Positions 62,296 through 64,000 of a stretch of 64,000 bases of DNA are shown here, piece after piece; within the stretch, counting starts at the first letter, position 1, and each line of letters begins with the position of its first letter. Below the pieces are notes generated by a model. It ran no database searches, was not told where the DNA came from, and saw only the letters and a program-made list of their open reading frames with translations. The DNA is taken from NCBI RefSeq assembly GCF_004343505.1, contig NZ_SLXU01000007.1, positions 62,001 to 126,000 on the forward strand, in the 5' to 3' direction. A program made the translations under genes and the position numbers. The DNA is from Rhodovulum bhavnagarense. Its GTDB lineage: Bacteria > Pseudomonadota > Alphaproteobacteria > Rhodobacterales > Rhodobacteraceae.

Positions 62296-63378
62296 ATGGG
62301 CGAAACGCTTCGCAGCCTTTACGACGCGCGCGTGGCCGCGGGCGACCTGCGGCCCGATCCGGCGCAGATCGTCGCGATTGGCCCGCTGGAGCGTATCCGC
62401 GACGCATTGGAAAATGCCCCTCCCCCACCAAGAACGCGGTTTTTCCGCAAACCGCCGCCCCCCGAACCCGTGCGCGGGCTTTACCTTTGGGGCGGCGTAG
62501 GGCGAGGAAAATCCATGTTGATGGATTTCTTCTTTGAAAATGTAGGGATCGAGGGCAAGCGGCGCATCCATTTTCACGCCTTTATGCAAGAGGTGCAGTC
62601 CGGCCTGCACGCCGCCCGCGCCGAAGGGGCCGACGATGCGCTGCGCCCCGTGGCGACACGGATGGCCGAGGGGCTGCGCCTGCTCTGCCTCGACGAGATG
62701 CAGATCACCGACATCACCGACGCGATGATCGTGGGACGTCTGTTCGAACTGTTGTTCGCCGCCGGGGTTTGCGTGGTCACGACCTCGAACCGCGTGCCGG
62801 ACGATCTCTACAAGGACGGGCTTCAACGTGACCGGTTCCTGCCTTTCATCGTACAGATCAAGACACGGCTCGAGGTCATGCACCTCGCCTCGCCCACTGA
62901 TTACCGGCAGAACAGGCTGACCGGGGCGGATGTCTATTTCACCCCGGCCGACCGCCTGGCACACGAGGCCATGGCCGCGATCTGGGTCGACTTCACCGAC
63001 GGGGCGGGTTCCCCTCTGATCTTGCGCGTGCAGGGCCGCACGGTAGATATCCCGTTGTTTCACAACGGGGTAGGGCGCGCGACCTTCTGGGATCTCTGCG
63101 CCAAACCGCTGGGGCCGGCCGATTACCTGGCCATCGCCCAAGCGGTGCGGGTGCTGCTGTTGGAAGACATCCCCATGCTGTCGAGCGAGAACTACAACGA
63201 GGCGCGCCGCTTCGTCACGCTGATCGACGCGCTTTACGAGGCGCGCGTGCGCCTGATCGCCTCGGCCGCCGCCGCGCCCGAGATGCTGTATCTCGAAGGT
63301 GCGGGATCGTTCGAATTCGAACGCACTGCCAGCCGCCTGCGCGAGATGCAGGCCGCCAGTTGGGCGCCGCCGGGCTGA
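62296..63378 (+). CDS. zapE: AFG1-like ATPase / cell division protein ZapE
   Basis: A 360-residue AAA-like ATPase with Walker A LWGGVGRGKSMLMDFFFE (around residue 65), Walker B LLCLDEMQITDITDAM and the family segment TTSNRVPDDLYKDGLQRDRF. It matches the ZapE/AFG1 group in length and motifs; ZapE modulates FtsZ ring dynamics in enterobacteria, while its role in alphaproteobacteria is less clear. It ends nine bases before the convergent dehydrogenase stop. Confidence 0.92.
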   Translation: MGETLRSLYDARVAAGDLRPDPAQIVAIGPLERIRDALENAPPPPRTRFFRKPPPPEPVRGLYLWGGVGRGKSMLMDFFFENVGIEGKRRIHFHAFMQEVQSGLHAARAEGADDALRPVATRMAEGLRLLCLDEMQITDITDAMIVGRLFELLFAAGVCVVTTSNRVPDDLYKDGLQRDRFLPFIVQIKTRLEVMHLASPTDYRQNRLTGADVYFTPADRLAHEAMAAIWVDFTDGAGSPLILRVQGRTVDIPLFHNGVGRATFWDLCAKPLGPADYLAIAQAVRVLLLEDIPMLSSENYNEARRFVTLIDALYEARVRLIASAAAAPEMLYLEGAGSFEFERTASRLREMQAASWAPPG

Positions 63379-63387
63379 GAGGCGCGC

Positions 63388-64000
63388 TCAGGCGGATTCG
63401 GCCAGGACGCGTTCCAGAACCGCTTGCGACAGGGGCACCGGGTTGCCACGCATGGATGATGACCCAAGCGCGGCCGCCGCAAGCGCGGGGTAATCGGCCG
63501 GAGTGACACCCATCGCGGACAATCCAGGCAGGCCTGCGCGACGGCTCCAGTCGGCAAGCCCGGCCCAACCCTCGACGCAAAGGGCCTCAGAAACCATCCC
63601 CTCTGCCTCTTGCATGCGTGCGACGGCCGGGTGACCGGGGTAAAGAGCCGCCGCATTGGCCAGCATCACCGCGGGCAAAAGCGCGCCGCAAACCGCGCCA
63701 TGCGGCGCGGCCGGGGCCAGCCCGCCGATCGGCCCGGCCAGTCCATGCACCGCGCCCAGACCAGCATTTGCCAGCGCCAACCCGCCCGTCAACGCCACCA
63801 CCGCCATGTCATCGCGCGCATCCGCATCCTCGCCCTGCATCAGCCGCGCAAGCGCGGCAAGGCCACGCGGGATGGCTGCGCGGCATAGCGCATCGGTCAG
63901 CGGATTGGCGCGCGAGGACAGGAACGGTTCGATCACCTGCGTGATCGCGTCAAGTCCAGAGGCCAGGGTGACGGCCCGCGGCGTGCCATCGGCCAGCGCC
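63388..64000 (-). CDS. Iron-type alcohol dehydrogenase / maleylacetate reductase-like (partial)
   Basis: The C-terminal 203 residues or so of a protein that begins outside the window. GLDAITQVIEPFLSSRANPL is the conserved centre of iron-containing alcohol dehydrogenases, and AVHGLAGPIGGLAPAAPHGA carries the metal-binding His residues (the spaced H..G..H pattern). It likely oxidises an alcohol or reduces an aldehyde/maleylacetate. Substrate cannot be told from the visible part. Confidence 0.85.
   Translation of the reverse strand, partial: ALADGTPRAVTLASGLDAITQVIEPFLSSRANPLTDALCRAAIPRGLAALARLMQGEDADARDDMAVVALTGGLALANAGLGAVHGLAGPIGGLAPAAPHGAVCGALLPAVMLANAAALYPGHPAVARMQEAEGMVSEALCVEGWAGLADWSRRAGLPGLSAMGVTPADYPALAAAALGSSSMRGNPVPLSQAVLERVLAESA

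Overview
The window is a GC-rich stretch of an alphaproteobacterial chromosome. Gene order and regulation point to Rhodobacterales (Rhodobacteraceae-like): an Irr-type iron operator on mbfA, TGA-N9-TCA iron boxes at heme genes, a Tad pilus locus, an NsrR/NnrU/NnrS nitric-oxide module, HutW/HutX beside HmuSTUV, and dense ATGA/GTGA-coupled operons. I see no phage, insertion sequence, CRISPR array or rRNA. One tRNA is present.

Layout. 1-8350 (minus strand): a guanidine uptake and degradation operon headed by a guanidine-I (ykkC) riboswitch, running ABC transporter, two DUF1989 proteins, a biotin-dependent carboxylase, and an allophanate hydrolase cut by the window edge. 8505-9656: divergent Lrp-type regulator and LysE exporter. 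9688-14775: RND efflux pair with its TetR repressor and a palindromic operator. 15097-17471: NO-stress genes nnrU, nsrR and nnrS. 17484-21507: phoX-type phosphatase and a secreted diheme cytochrome behind a Pho box. 21684-30310: a rearranged Tad/Flp pilus locus that lacks the prepilin peptidase, CpaE/TadZ and CpaD. 30626-43626: heme acquisition, with hutW-hutX-SDR-small gene-hemP, a two-gene unknown operon, a TonB receptor, hmuSTUV and exbB-exbD-exbD-tonB, with three similar iron boxes at its promoters. 43878-47331: PhnDCEE-type transporter. 47436-51891: TRAP transporter, TauE/SafE exporter and GntR regulator. 51932-55964: tRNA-Arg(CCU), LacI regulator, mbfA iron exporter with a perfect Irr box, TetR regulator and CPBP protease. 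56041-64000: housekeeping genes accD, folC, fghA, a DUF188 gene, a HAD phosphatase, an ornithine cyclodeaminase homologue, an alpha/beta hydrolase, zapE and a partial iron-type alcohol dehydrogenase.

How it works together. The riboswitch operon should import guanidine, carboxylate it, deiminate it and hydrolyse allophanate to ammonia and CO2. The heme block imports heme through a TonB receptor, with energy supplied by its own ExbB/ExbD/TonB set, moves it through HmuTUV and handles it in the cytosol with HmuS or HutW/HutX. mbfA exports surplus iron, and Irr would switch it in the opposite sense to uptake. The most promising undescribed elements are the two-gene iron-boxed operon at 34228-34967, the phoX/diheme-cytochrome pair, and the reduced Tad locus with an extra 94-residue protein.
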